A stretch of 64,000 nucleotides of DNA from SFHK01 sp045538305 (GTDB taxonomy: Bacteria > Bacillota > Clostridia > Christensenellales > Aristaeellaceae). The stretch lies in assembly GCA_045538305.1 (NCBI GenBank), contig JAZSRC010000051.1, forward strand, positions 1 through 64,000. The letters are read 5' to 3'. Position numbers and translations under genes: made by a program. The notes under the pieces are model-generated. The model ran no database searches. It was given only the letters and a program-made list of their open reading frames with translations, and was not told the DNA's origin. Each line of letters opens with the position of its first letter. The stretch's first letter is position 1. Shown one piece after another: positions 53,605-62,788 of this stretch.

Positions 53605-53612
53605 TTCTTTTC

Positions 53613-54029
53613 CTATTTTGCGATTGCGTCACAATATATGCAGCAGTACGTGCGGTTTTCGGGATCGGTCAGGCGGAATTCCTGGTGAAGCTCGCGCTCG
53701 ACGGAGGTGATGCAGCGCGGGTTTTTGCAGTGAATGACGTCGATCAATCGAACGGGGGGCTTCAGCTTTTCGCGCTTGACGCGCTTTCCGTCCTTGATGA
53801 TGTTCACGGTGATGCCGGGATCGATGTAGCCCAGCACGTCCAGATTCAGCTCAATGATCTCGCCGATTTTAATAATGTCCTTTTTGCCCATCTTATTGCT
53901 GTCGGCGTTTTTGATCGTTGCCACTACGCAATCCAATTCATCCAGATGGAGAATTTTTGAAATCTCATGTCCGCGTCCTGCGGTAATGTGGTCAAGAACA
54001 ATACCTTCTTTTATCTGTCCGATAATCAT
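53613..54029 (-). CDS. pyrI: Aspartate carbamoyltransferase regulatory subunit
   Basis: Allosteric subunit of 138 residues that binds nucleotides and holds PyrB trimers together. The zinc ligands Cys101, Cys106, Cys130 and Cys133 have the same spacing (5, 24, 3) as in Escherichia coli PyrI, and the N-terminal allosteric domain has GIVLDHITAGRG. The start overlaps the pyrB stop by 4 bases. Bacillus lacks pyrI while many Clostridia have it, which fits the inferred lineage. Last gene of the pyr operon. Confidence 0.95.
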   Translation of the reverse strand: MIIGQIKEGIVLDHITAGRGHEISKILHLDELDCVVATIKNADSNKMGKKDIIKIGEIIELNLDVLGYIDPGITVNIIKDGKRVKREKLKPPVRLIDVIHCKNPRCITSVERELHQEFRLTDPENRTYCCIYCDAIAK

Positions 54030-54943
54030 GCCTTTACCCCCAGAAGCTTCATGATCAGCGCCATGCGCATGTACTTTCCGTTCAGCACCTGCTTAAAGTA
54101 GCAGGCGCGAGGATCGTCGTCTACTGCGACGGAAATTTCATTTACGCGGGGCAGCGGATGCATGATGCAGAGATCCTCCTTCGCCTTCATGAGCTTTTCG
54201 GGCGTAAGGATGTAGGTATCCTTCAGGCGAACATAGTCTTCTTCGTTAAAGAAGCGCTCGCGCTGTACGCGGGTCATGTACAGGATGTCGAGATCGCAGA
54301 TGTGATCCTCGAGCGAACGAACCTCTTTATAGGGAATGCCGGTCTTTTCCAGATGCGCCGCCTTGACGTAGTCCGGAATGCGAAGCTCGTCCGGAGAAAT
54401 CAGTACGAAGGAAATTCCCTCGTATCTGGACATTGCGCCGATTAAGGAATGCACGGTGCGGCCGAACATCAGGTCGCCGCACAAGCCGACAGTGAGGTTG
54501 GACAGGCGGCCCTTCTCGCGCCTTATGGTGCAAAGGTCGGCCAGAGTTTGCGTGGGATGGTTGTGTCCGCCGTCGCCGGCGTTGATAACGGGAATGCTGG
54601 CGCGCATGTCGGCAACCTTCGGCGCGCCTTCCTTCGGGTGGCGCATGGCGATGATGTCGGCATAGCAGGAAACGGTGCGTGCGGTGTCGGAAACGCTTTC
54701 GCCCTTGGACGCCGAGGAGGACTGCGCCTCGGAAAAGCCCAGAACGTTTCCGCCAAGCTCGTACATCGCCGCTTCAAAGGACAGCCTTGTGCGGGTGGAA
54801 GGTTCAAAAAACAGCGTCGCCAGCTTTTTTCCACGGCAAAGGCCATAATACTTTTCGGGATGAACTGCGATATCGTCCGCAACGTCGAGCATTTCGTTTA
54901 TTTCCTGAATGGAAAGATCCATGATATCGTTAAGGCCGTTCAT
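54026..54943 (-). CDS. pyrB: Aspartate carbamoyltransferase catalytic subunit
   Basis: Makes carbamoyl-aspartate in the second step of UMP synthesis. The 305 residues show the carbamoyl-phosphate loop FFEPSTRTRLSFEAAM, the HNHPTQTLADL segment and the late MHPLPRVNEI. Length and motifs are of the PyrI-binding type. It lies 1 base after the pyrE stop and overlaps pyrI. Confidence 0.97.
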   Translation of the reverse strand: MNGLNDIMDLSIQEINEMLDVADDIAVHPEKYYGLCRGKKLATLFFEPSTRTRLSFEAAMYELGGNVLGFSEAQSSSASKGESVSDTARTVSCYADIIAMRHPKEGAPKVADMRASIPVINAGDGGHNHPTQTLADLCTIRREKGRLSNLTVGLCGDLMFGRTVHSLIGAMSRYEGISFVLISPDELRIPDYVKAAHLEKTGIPYKEVRSLEDHICDLDILYMTRVQRERFFNEEDYVRLKDTYILTPEKLMKAKEDLCIMHPLPRVNEISVAVDDDPRACYFKQVLNGKYMRMALIMKLLGVKA

Positions 54944-54944
54944 C

Positions 54945-55583
54945 TTATGCCTCCATCCAGCTTTCGTCGGAGGGATTGTTTCTGAAAGCGATCAGCTTCT
55001 GAACGTCTTCGGGCTTGATGTAGCCGGTTTCTGCGGCGGCTTCGGCGACGACGTCAAAGTTTACGAGGCTGACGTTCTTCACATTGGCCTCTGCAAGGCG
55101 GTCAAGGCCTTTTTTCATGCCGTAGGTAAAGATGCTGACGATGCCCAATACCTCTGCGCCTTCCTCGCGAAGGGCGTTTACGACTTCGATCGCGCTGCCT
55201 GCGGTGGAAATCAGGTCTTCAACCACAACGACCTTCTGGCCAGGCAAGAGTTTGCCTTCGATGCGGTTCTGGCGTCCGTGATCCTTGTTGCCGGAGCGCA
55301 CATAGCCCATGGGGAGGGACATGATGTCTGCGGTGATGGCGGCGTGCGCGATGCCGGCGGTAGATGTGCCCATCAGTACCTCCGCTTCGGGGTAGTGTTT
55401 GCTGATGGTTTCGGCGAATGCGTGCTCAACATCGTTTCTGGCATCTACATCAGTCAGAATGAGGCGGTTGTCGCAATATACGGGGCTTTTGATGCCGCTG
55501 GCCCAGGTGAAGGGCTCAGCGGGGCGGAAGAATACAGCGCCGATGCGCAGAAGATGACTGGCAATTTTCTTGGAAACATCCAT
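54945..55583 (-). CDS. pyrE: Orotate phosphoribosyltransferase
   Basis: Joins orotate and PRPP to give OMP. The 212-residue protein has the PRPP loop VVVVEDLISTAGSAIEVV and the flexible-loop lysine/histidine in NKDHGRQNRIEG. It sits in the operon 31 bases after pyrF and 1 base before pyrB. GGAGG precedes the ATG. Confidence 0.96.
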   Translation of the reverse strand: MDVSKKIASHLLRIGAVFFRPAEPFTWASGIKSPVYCDNRLILTDVDARNDVEHAFAETISKHYPEAEVLMGTSTAGIAHAAITADIMSLPMGYVRSGNKDHGRQNRIEGKLLPGQKVVVVEDLISTAGSAIEVVNALREEGAEVLGIVSIFTYGMKKGLDRLAEANVKNVSLVNFDVVAEAAAETGYIKPEDVQKLIAFRNNPSDESWMEA

Positions 55584-55614
55584 AATCTTTATCCTCCTGA
55601 CTGAATATGCTTTT

Positions 55615-56316
55615 TTATTCGGCGAATTCCTTCATGCAGCGCTGCCATGCGGCGAGGGGGTCGGCGGCGCGGGTGATCGGGCGTCCGACGACGATGAAAT
55701 TGCTGCCCAGCTGCTTTGCCTTTTCGGGGGTGGTTACGCGGGCCTGATCGCCTACGTCGCCGTCTGCGAAGCGGACGCCGGGGGTTACGGTGATAAAGTC
55801 GTTTCCGAGCTTCTCGTGAACGATCGGGCTCTCAAGGGGCGAACAGACGATGCCGTCAAGTCCGGCGGTGCGGGCATTATTGGCATAATGCATAACGGTG
55901 TCCTGAACGTCGCCAGCAATTTTCAGCTCGTTGTTCATGGCTTCCTTTGTAAGGCTGGTCAGCATGGTTACGGCAATCAGCTTGGTTTTTCGTTCGCCCT
56001 GCGCAGGGGTCAGGCCTTCGAGCGCTGCCTGCATCATCTGAATGCCGCCGCCCGCGTGCAGGTTGGTCATGTCTACTTCCAGATCCTTAAGCACCTTCAT
56101 TGCGCTTTTTACGGTGTTGGGAATGTCGTGGAGCTTCAGATCCAGAAAAATGGAATGTCCGCGCTCTTTGATTTTGCGCACGATTTCGGGGCCGGCTGCG
56201 TAATACAGTTCCATTCCGATTTTGAGATACGGTTTTTCGCCTTCGAATCGGTCGAGGAAGGACAGGGTATCGTTCATTCCGGGAAAGTCGCATGCGATAA
56301 TTACGTTGCGTTTCAT
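55615..56316 (-). CDS. pyrF: Orotidine 5'-phosphate decarboxylase
   Basis: Last step of UMP synthesis. The 233 residues include the catalytic Asp/Lys array in FLDLKLHDIPNTV and the phosphate-binding ends VVTPGVRFADGD and FIVVGRPITRAADP. It belongs to the PyrF group I type by length. The ATG shares one base with the pyrD stop (TGATG), so translation is coupled. Confidence 0.96.
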   Translation of the reverse strand: MKRNVIIACDFPGMNDTLSFLDRFEGEKPYLKIGMELYYAAGPEIVRKIKERGHSIFLDLKLHDIPNTVKSAMKVLKDLEVDMTNLHAGGGIQMMQAALEGLTPAQGERKTKLIAVTMLTSLTKEAMNNELKIAGDVQDTVMHYANNARTAGLDGIVCSPLESPIVHEKLGNDFITVTPGVRFADGDVGDQARVTTPEKAKQLGSNFIVVGRPITRAADPLAAWQRCMKEFAE

Positions 56317-57227
56317 CAGTGCGCGCCTCCTATAATATCGGTAAGGTTATTGATGCCATATTTATCCATAACTTCGGGCAGTGCCTTGATAATTTCGGGA
56401 CAGGCCCAGGGATTCACAAGGTTATACGCGCCGACCTGAACGGCGGTTGCGCCGGCGAGCATCATTTCAATGACGTCCTCCGCCGATTCGATGCCGCCCA
56501 TGCCGACAATCGGGATTTTTACGTTTTCATATACCTGATACACCATGCGCACGGCTATCGGAAATATGCAGCCTCCGGATACGCCGCCGGTTTTGTTTTT
56601 CAAAATCGGCTTTCGGGATTTCAGGTCGATGCGCATGCCCAGAAGCGTATTGATCAGGCTGATTCCGTCCGCCCCCGCATCCTCGCACGCCTTTGCGATG
56701 GAAACGATATCGGTAACATTTGGAGAAAGCTTTACAATTACGGGCTTTGCGGTTACCTTCTTGACGGCTCTGGTAACTTCCGCCGCGCCTTCGGGCGTGG
56801 TTCCAAAGCTCATGCCGCCGCCGTGTACGTTCGGGCAGGATACGTTTACTTCCAGCCAGCCGATATTGTCTTCTTGATCCAGAAGCTCGCATACACGCGC
56901 ATAATCGCTTACCGAAAAGCCGCTTACATTTGCCATGACGGGCTTATGAAAGTGTTCGCGGATCCAGGGAAGCTCCTCGGAGATTACCTTTTCAACGCCC
57001 GGATTCTGAAGGCCTACGGCATTGAGCATACCGCCGGAGCATTCCGCAATGCGCGGAAGCGGATTTCCCTGACGGGGGGACAGGGTGGTTCCCTTAAAGG
57101 AGAAGGAGCCCAGAATATTGATATCGTACAGTTCGTGAAATTCGCGCCCGTAGCCAAAGGTGCCGCTGGCGGGAATGATGGGATTGTCCATTTGAATTCC
57201 GGTGAGCGTTACGCTTGTTACGGCCAT
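56316..57227 (-). CDS. pyrD: Dihydroorotate dehydrogenase B, catalytic subunit
   Basis: FMN enzyme (class 1B) of 303 residues oxidising dihydroorotate to orotate, passing electrons through PyrK to NAD+. Visible are PIIPASGTFGYGREF, GLQNPGVEKVI, the active-site cysteine in VNVSCPNVHGGGM, and the FMN phosphate site GMGGIESAEDVIEMMLAGATAVQVGA. It overlaps the pyrK 3' end by 10 bases. Confidence 0.97.
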   Translation of the reverse strand: MAVTSVTLTGIQMDNPIIPASGTFGYGREFHELYDINILGSFSFKGTTLSPRQGNPLPRIAECSGGMLNAVGLQNPGVEKVISEELPWIREHFHKPVMANVSGFSVSDYARVCELLDQEDNIGWLEVNVSCPNVHGGGMSFGTTPEGAAEVTRAVKKVTAKPVIVKLSPNVTDIVSIAKACEDAGADGISLINTLLGMRIDLKSRKPILKNKTGGVSGGCIFPIAVRMVYQVYENVKIPIVGMGGIESAEDVIEMMLAGATAVQVGAYNLVNPWACPEIIKALPEVMDKYGINNLTDIIGGAH

Positions 57228-57949
57228 AGTATTTCCTCCCCGCCAAACACGGGCCCGTCCTTACAGACGCGCTTGAGCCCGTTTTTCGTTTCCATGCTGC
57301 AGCCCATGCATGCGCCAAAGCCGCAGGCCATGCGGGCTTCAAAGCTGTACTGAGCGGGCGTTTGTATTTTTTTGCGGGCGGCGTTCAGCATGGGCATGGG
57401 ACCGCATGCGTACAGGCAGGTTGCGTCTTCCGGCAGATGATCCGTGGCAAAGCCCTTTTCGCCCATGGAACCGTCCTCTGTAAAGAGGAGTACCTTTGCA
57501 CCCGCTTCTTCAAATTCTTTTGCGTAATAAACGTCGGCCTTCGAACGGAAGCCGATGGCCACCGTTACGTGCTTTCCGGCTTCTGTCAGCGCTTTGGCCA
57601 GGCCGTACATCGGCGCTACGCCGCTGCCGCCGCCAAGTAAGGTGGGACGATCGCCGGACAGGGAGAGATCAAACCCGTTTCCGAGATTGGTCAGCGCCAT
57701 TATGCTTTCGCCCGGCTGCATGCGCGCCATTTTTTCCGTACCCTTGCCGACGACTTTGTAGATTAATATCATCTCGTCGTTTTTGGCGTAGCATACGGAA
57801 ATCGGGCGGCGCAGGTAGAGACTGTCTACATGTACGTTTATAAACGTTCCGGGGCGCTCGCAGTCGCGTGCGTCACCCGAAAGCATCATTTGGTAGGTGT
57901 CCCGCGCGATTTCAATATTTGATACAATTTTGAATTCGGTATCTTTCAT
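57218..57949 (-). CDS. pyrK: Dihydroorotate dehydrogenase B, electron-transfer subunit
   Basis: FAD and 2Fe-2S protein of 243 residues linking PyrD to NAD+. FAD site RRPIS (47-51), NAD site GGGSGVAPMYG (106-116) and four cluster cysteines Cys209, Cys214, Cys217 and Cys229 are all present. It starts 12 bases after the carB stop and overlaps pyrD. Together they define the NAD-linked class 1B enzyme typical of Gram-positive anaerobes. Confidence 0.96.
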   Translation of the reverse strand: MKDTEFKIVSNIEIARDTYQMMLSGDARDCERPGTFINVHVDSLYLRRPISVCYAKNDEMILIYKVVGKGTEKMARMQPGESIMALTNLGNGFDLSLSGDRPTLLGGGSGVAPMYGLAKALTEAGKHVTVAIGFRSKADVYYAKEFEEAGAKVLLFTEDGSMGEKGFATDHLPEDATCLYACGPMPMLNAARKKIQTPAQYSFEARMACGFGACMGCSMETKNGLKRVCKDGPVFGGEEILWP

Positions 57950-57961
57950 CCGGCCTGCTCC

Positions 57962-60900
57962 TTACTGATCGATGGTGGAAATTCGAATCGTGCTTTCCTC
58001 CAGAACATCCAGAACTACGCGTGCGGTGTCCAGAGAGGTGAACATCGTTACGCCGTTTTCAATGGCAAGCTTTCTGATTTCGCTGCCGTCGGCTACCTGA
58101 TGGGTGTGACCGATGTTGCGGGTATTGAGTACGTATGCAATGTGACCCTGGCGGATGGCGTTGGGTACGTCATCCGAGCCGTCGGAAATCTTTCCAAGCA
58201 CGCGGGTGCGGATGCCGTGCTCCTTCAGGAACAATGCCGTTCCGCGTGTAGCTTCAATATTAAAGCCAAGCTTGTAGAAGCGGTTAATCAGCTCCAGCGC
58301 TTCCGGCTTGTCCTTGTCGGCGATGGTGGCAAACACGGTTCCGTAGTTCTGAAGCGTCATGCCGCTGGCCTGAAGCGCCTTGAACATGGCGCGGTTCAGT
58401 CGGTCGTCATAGCCGATCGCTTCGCCGGTGGATTTCATTTCCGGCGACAGATACGCGTCCATGCCGCGCAGCTTGTGGAAGGAGAATACCGGAGCCTTCA
58501 CATACCAGCGCTTTTTCTCGTCCGGATACAGATCGAAAATGCCCTGTTCCTTAAGCGTTACGCCCAGAATTGCGCGGGTTGCAATGTCGGCAAGCGGGTA
58601 GCCGGTGGCCTTCGAAAGGAAGGGAACCGTTCTGGAAGAGCGCGGATTGACCTCGATGATGAAAACCTGATCGTATTTGTCAACGATGAACTGTATGTTG
58701 TAAAGGCCCACGATGCCAAGCCCCAGGCCCAGCTTTTTCGTGTACTCCAGAATCTTGCCCTTTACGGCGGAGGACACGCTGAATGAAGGGTATACGCTGA
58801 TGCTGTCGCCGGAATGGATGCCGGTGCGCTCTACCAATTCCATTATACCCGCTACGAATACATTGCGTCCGTCGCATACCGCGTCTACTTCAAGCTCCTT
58901 GCCGAGAATGTAATGGTCGACAAGAACCGGCTTATCCGCATCGATTTCTACGGCGGTTTTAAGATAGTGCCTCAGCTGCTCCTCGTTTCCGACGATCTGC
59001 ATGGCGCGGCCGCCCAGTACAAAGCTCGGACGCACCAGCACCGGATAACCGATTTCTTCCGCCGTTCGTACGCCGTCTTCTATGTTGGTTACGGCGCGGC
59101 CTTCGGGCTGGGGGATGTTCAGGCTCTTGAGCACCTTTTCAAACGAATCGCGGTTTTCGGCGCGTTCAATGGCGTTTACGTCTGTGCCGATGATGTTTAC
59201 GCCGCGTTTGAGAAGCGGATCGGCCAGATTGATGGCCGTCTGTCCGCCAAGGGAGGCGATGACGTCAAACGAATTTTCATGCTCAAGCGCGTTCATTACG
59301 TCTTCGGGTGTGAGCGGCTCAAAGTACAGCTTGTCGGCGGTGGTATAGTCGGTGGATACGGTTTCGGGATTGTTGTTGATAATGATGGCTTCAAGACCGG
59401 TAGAGCGGATGGTGGTTACCGCGTGCACGGAGGAATAGTCAAACTCTACGCCCTGACCGATTCGGATCGGACCTGCGCCGAGCACAACGACCTTTTTCCT
59501 GTCGTCCACTACGTTCTGATTGCTTCCGGTATAGGTGGAATAGAAATAGGGGATGTATGCGCCGGTGTGGCAGGTATCTACCATGCGGTATACCGGGCGG
59601 ATATTGTTTGCACGGCGGAAGTTCCAGACGGTGGTTTCATCTGTCTGCCAGAGGGAGGCGATGTACTTATCCGAGAAGCCGAGCTTTTTGGCTTCCTTAA
59701 GAACGTCTTCCTTCATGGGATTATTCGTAAGTACCGTTTCGTAATCTACGATGACCTTGATGGATTCAAGGAAAAGGCCGGTGATTCGGGTGAGCTCATG
59801 GATTTCGGAAACGGACTTGCGGCGTCTGAACAGCTCCGCCACTGCGTACAGCGTATCGTCGCGGAATTCGCTGAGGTATGCTTCGATTTCCTCGGTCGGC
59901 ATATTGTCAAACTTTTTCTGGTACAGGTGGCATACGCCGGTTTCCAGAGAGCGGACGGCCTTCAAAAGACACTCGGAGAATGTGGAACCAATGGCCATAA
60001 CCTCGCCCGTGGCCTTCATCTGCGTGCCGAGGCGGTTTTCGGCGTCGGCAAATTTGTCGAACGGGAAACGCGGGTATTTGCATACGCAGTAATCCAGCTT
60101 CGGAACGAAGGAAGCGTAGGTGTTGGCTACCGGAATCTCGTTAAGGTGCATGCCGACGGCGATTTTTGCCGTAACGCGCGCGATCGGGTAACCGCTGGCC
60201 TTGGAGGCGAGCGCAGAGGAACGGGATACGCGGGGGTTGACTTCGATTACATAGTATTCGCTGGTGGTGGGGTTGAGCGCAAACTGCACGTTGCAGCCGC
60301 CCTCGATTTCAAGCGCGTGTATGATCTTGAGCGCGCTCTCCATCAACATGGTTTCATCCTTTTTGTCAAGAGACATGATCGGGGCTACAACTACGCTGTC
60401 GCCGGTGTGAACGCCGACAGGATCCACGTTTTCCATACCGCAGATCGGAATGGCGGTGTTAGCGCCATCGCGCATAACCTCAAATTCAATTTCCTTATAG
60501 CCTTTAACGCTTTTTTCAACCAGTACCTGACTGACAGGGGAAAGGCGGATGGCGGTTTCCGCCATGTCGTTCATTTCCGCTTCGGTATATACAAATCCGC
60601 CGCCCGTGCCGCCCAGCGTAAATGCGGGGCGCAGTACGACCGGATAGCCGATTTCGCGCGCGGCATCAAAAATCTCTTCCTTGCTGTAGGCAATGCGGGA
60701 GGGAATTACGGGCTCGCCGATTTCTTCGCACAGCTGCTTGAACAGTTCTCTGTCCTCTGCGCGTTCTATGGATGAGCTCTTTGTGCCGAGCAGCTGGGTT
60801 CTGCATTCGCGAAGGATGCCCTTCTTTTCAAGCTGCATGGCGAGGTTCAGACCGGTCTGACCGCCGATTCCGGGAATGATGGCGTCCGGACGCTCATAGC

Positions 60901-61135
60901 GCAGAATGCGCGCCACGTATTCCAGCGTCAGGGGCTCCATGTATACTTTGTCGGCAATGGTGGTATCGGTCATGATGGTGGCAGGATTGGAGTTTACGAG
61001 TACGACCTCATAACCCTCTTCCTTCAGTGCCAGACATGCCTGTGTGCCGGCATAGTCGAATTCCGCGGCCTGGCCGATAACAATGGGACCGGAGCCGATG
61101 ATCATGATTTTATTAAGATCTGTACGCTTTGGCAT
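57962..61135 (-). CDS. carB: Carbamoyl-phosphate synthase large subunit
   Basis: 1057-residue enzyme making carbamoyl phosphate from bicarbonate, ammonia and ATP. Two ATP-grasp halves repeat the pattern (MIIGSGPIVIGQAAEFDYAG and VVLGAGPIRIGQGVEFDYSS), then an allosteric MGS-like domain from about residue 935. Length is normal. The small glutaminase subunit gene carA, usually adjacent, is not here: pyrC ends 3 bases before carB and pyrK follows. It must be elsewhere or ammonia is used directly. Confidence 0.97.
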   Translation of the reverse strand: MPKRTDLNKIMIIGSGPIVIGQAAEFDYAGTQACLALKEEGYEVVLVNSNPATIMTDTTIADKVYMEPLTLEYVARILRYERPDAIIPGIGGQTGLNLAMQLEKKGILRECRTQLLGTKSSSIERAEDRELFKQLCEEIGEPVIPSRIAYSKEEIFDAAREIGYPVVLRPAFTLGGTGGGFVYTEAEMNDMAETAIRLSPVSQVLVEKSVKGYKEIEFEVMRDGANTAIPICGMENVDPVGVHTGDSVVVAPIMSLDKKDETMLMESALKIIHALEIEGGCNVQFALNPTTSEYYVIEVNPRVSRSSALASKASGYPIARVTAKIAVGMHLNEIPVANTYASFVPKLDYCVCKYPRFPFDKFADAENRLGTQMKATGEVMAIGSTFSECLLKAVRSLETGVCHLYQKKFDNMPTEEIEAYLSEFRDDTLYAVAELFRRRKSVSEIHELTRITGLFLESIKVIVDYETVLTNNPMKEDVLKEAKKLGFSDKYIASLWQTDETTVWNFRRANNIRPVYRMVDTCHTGAYIPYFYSTYTGSNQNVVDDRKKVVVLGAGPIRIGQGVEFDYSSVHAVTTIRSTGLEAIIINNNPETVSTDYTTADKLYFEPLTPEDVMNALEHENSFDVIASLGGQTAINLADPLLKRGVNIIGTDVNAIERAENRDSFEKVLKSLNIPQPEGRAVTNIEDGVRTAEEIGYPVLVRPSFVLGGRAMQIVGNEEQLRHYLKTAVEIDADKPVLVDHYILGKELEVDAVCDGRNVFVAGIMELVERTGIHSGDSISVYPSFSVSSAVKGKILEYTKKLGLGLGIVGLYNIQFIVDKYDQVFIIEVNPRSSRTVPFLSKATGYPLADIATRAILGVTLKEQGIFDLYPDEKKRWYVKAPVFSFHKLRGMDAYLSPEMKSTGEAIGYDDRLNRAMFKALQASGMTLQNYGTVFATIADKDKPEALELINRFYKLGFNIEATRGTALFLKEHGIRTRVLGKISDGSDDVPNAIRQGHIAYVLNTRNIGHTHQVADGSEIRKLAIENGVTMFTSLDTARVVLDVLEESTIRISTIDQ

Positions 61136-61138
61136 GTT

Positions 61139-62413
61139 TTATTCCTCCACCCTTGCGTCGTATACTTTTTCGCCCTTATATACGGTATATACAATGTCGC
61201 CCTTTACGGGATATCCTTCAAACGGGGTTGCATGGCCCATGGAGAGCAGCTTGTCGCCGCATACGGTGAATTCGATTGTCGGGTCGAAGACCGTAAAATC
61301 GGCGCTTGCGCCGGGCTTGATTTCGCCACCTTCAATGCCGAACCGCTTTCTGGGCGCTTTTGTCAACATTTCAATCAGCCTTTCAAGAGGCATAATCCCT
61401 TTGTTTACCATATAGGTCATCATGATTGGAAACGCGCATTCAATGCCCGTTACTCCCATGGCGCTGCCCATGAAGCCTTTGGATTTTTCTTCTGCGGAAT
61501 GCGGCGCGTGATCGGTCGCCAGCATGTCGATGGTACCGTCCAGAACGCCCTCAACAAGCGCCAGCCGGTCTTCCTCCGAACGGATGGGGGGATTCATCTT
61601 GTAGCGGCCCTCGTTCTTCAGCATCAGATCGTTCATAATCAGGTAATGCGGCCCGGTTTCGCAGGTAATGTCCACGCCGTCTTTCTTTGCCTGACGGATC
61701 AGTTCCACGCTTTCTTTGGTGGAAATATGGCATACGTGGTATTTTGCGCCGGTTTCCTTCGCCAGCGCGATATCGCGCTCGATCATTTTGTATTCGCTTT
61801 CCGAAGAGATACCGGGAAGCCCGTTGGCGCTTGCAAATTCGCCCGCGTGACAAACGCCGCCCTTGACCAGCTCCATAACCTCGCAATGCGCGGCGATTAC
61901 CTTGCCAAGCGCTTTGGCCGTCAGGAGGGCTTTTTTCATGATTTCCGCATCGTCCACTCCGCTTCCGTCGTCGGAATAGCCAATGACTTTATCCGCCATA
62001 CCTTCCATATCGGAAAGTTCCAGTCCTTTACGGCTCATGGTAATGGTTCCGTAGGGGATTACGTCAATCACGGCGTCTTTTTTTATTTTGTCTATTTGTA
62101 CCTTTACGGTATCCTTTGCATCGGGCGCGGGATTCAGGTTCGGCATTGTACCAACCAGAGTGTAGCCGCCCCTTGCCGCAGCCTTGCTTCCAGTAGCGAT
62201 CGTTTCTTTATAAGAAAAACCCGGCTCACGGAAATGCACATGCACATCCGCAAAACCGGGAAAAACAGTACAACCGGAAAGAGAAATAACTTTATCCCCT
62301 TTCAGATCGGAAACGTCGCCCACGCGTTCGAATTTGCCGTTTGAAACGGAAAAATCGGCTGTTTCCAGCCTGCCGTTCAAGTAGACCTGTCCGCCCGTGT
62401 ATATCGTACGCAA
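61139..62413 (-). CDS. pyrC: Dihydroorotase
   Basis: Zinc amidohydrolase cyclising carbamoyl-aspartate to dihydroorotate, 424 residues, class I type. Metal ligands are in FADVHVHFREPG, VIAAHCEV, KYHVCHIST and ATDHAPHSAEEK. No lysine-carboxylation doubt arises from the region YSDDGSG, where an Asp is used in class I enzymes. First gene of the pyr operon; GGAGCG precedes the ATG, and a structured leader lies in front. Confidence 0.95.
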   Translation of the reverse strand: MRTIYTGGQVYLNGRLETADFSVSNGKFERVGDVSDLKGDKVISLSGCTVFPGFADVHVHFREPGFSYKETIATGSKAAARGGYTLVGTMPNLNPAPDAKDTVKVQIDKIKKDAVIDVIPYGTITMSRKGLELSDMEGMADKVIGYSDDGSGVDDAEIMKKALLTAKALGKVIAAHCEVMELVKGGVCHAGEFASANGLPGISSESEYKMIERDIALAKETGAKYHVCHISTKESVELIRQAKKDGVDITCETGPHYLIMNDLMLKNEGRYKMNPPIRSEEDRLALVEGVLDGTIDMLATDHAPHSAEEKSKGFMGSAMGVTGIECAFPIMMTYMVNKGIMPLERLIEMLTKAPRKRFGIEGGEIKPGASADFTVFDPTIEFTVCGDKLLSMGHATPFEGYPVKGDIVYTVYKGEKVYDARVEE

Positions 62414-62556
62414 ACCGGAACGCTCCTTTCATAAACAGCGCCAGACTGCCGGAAAAGGTTGTTTTCATAAAAATGCAGGCCTTTTTATTGCCCGCTGAAA
62501 ATGGTTTATGAATGCCTGCCGGAGACCTTGCACTGTGTGCAAAAATTGCTGATGGA
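62414..62556 (-). promoter_or_regulatory. Structured leader of the pyr operon, possible attenuator
   Basis: On the minus strand, GGCAGGC (62514-62520) can pair with GCCTGC (62475-62480), which is followed by ATTTTTAT like a terminator. TTCATAAA (62505-62512) can pair with TTTATGAA (62464-62471), and the two pairings exclude each other. I could not find a PyrR-binding consensus. No coding sequence is visible. With the two promoters next to it this describes the 375-base gap between pyrC and the isomerase gene. Confidence 0.55.
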
Positions 62557-62586
62557 ATTATACCTATCCGTACTCCTGTGTGTCAA
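62557..62586 (-). promoter_or_regulatory. Sigma-A promoter of the pyr operon
   Basis: Perfect TTGACA (62581-62586) and TATAAT (62557-62562) on the minus strand, spacing 18. The leader to pyrC is about 140 bases. Confidence 0.88.
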
Positions 62587-62718
62587 GCGCAGCTTTGTGA
62601 AAAAACAGCATATCATATTAAGAAATATATATGTTTTGCAAACGCATGCCGGCGTGCGGTAATGTTATCGTATAAGAACAAAAATTAGCAAGGACGGTTC
62701 TGTTTTTTTTCACTTTGC

Positions 62719-62747
62719 TTGACGCGGACTGAAAGGGAATGTATACT
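62719..62747 (+). promoter_or_regulatory. Sigma-A promoter of the isomerase-dehydrogenase gene
   Basis: TTGACG (62719-62724) and TATACT (62742-62747), spacing 17. The ATG at 62789 is 42 bases downstream, after an AGGTG. Confidence 0.8.
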
Positions 62748-62788
62748 ATATATTATGAAATATGATAAAATAATGGCGAGGTGTGATT

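Noticed and set aside
58814..60775. 653-codon plus-strand frame opposite carB
   Set aside because: Shadow of carB; no ribosome binding site and no domain.
62414..62556. PyrR-binding RNA in the pyr leader
   Set aside because: The AGUCCNGNGAGGCU-type consensus is not present; only a partial resemblance (CAGTCTGGCGCTG) was found near the pyrC start.
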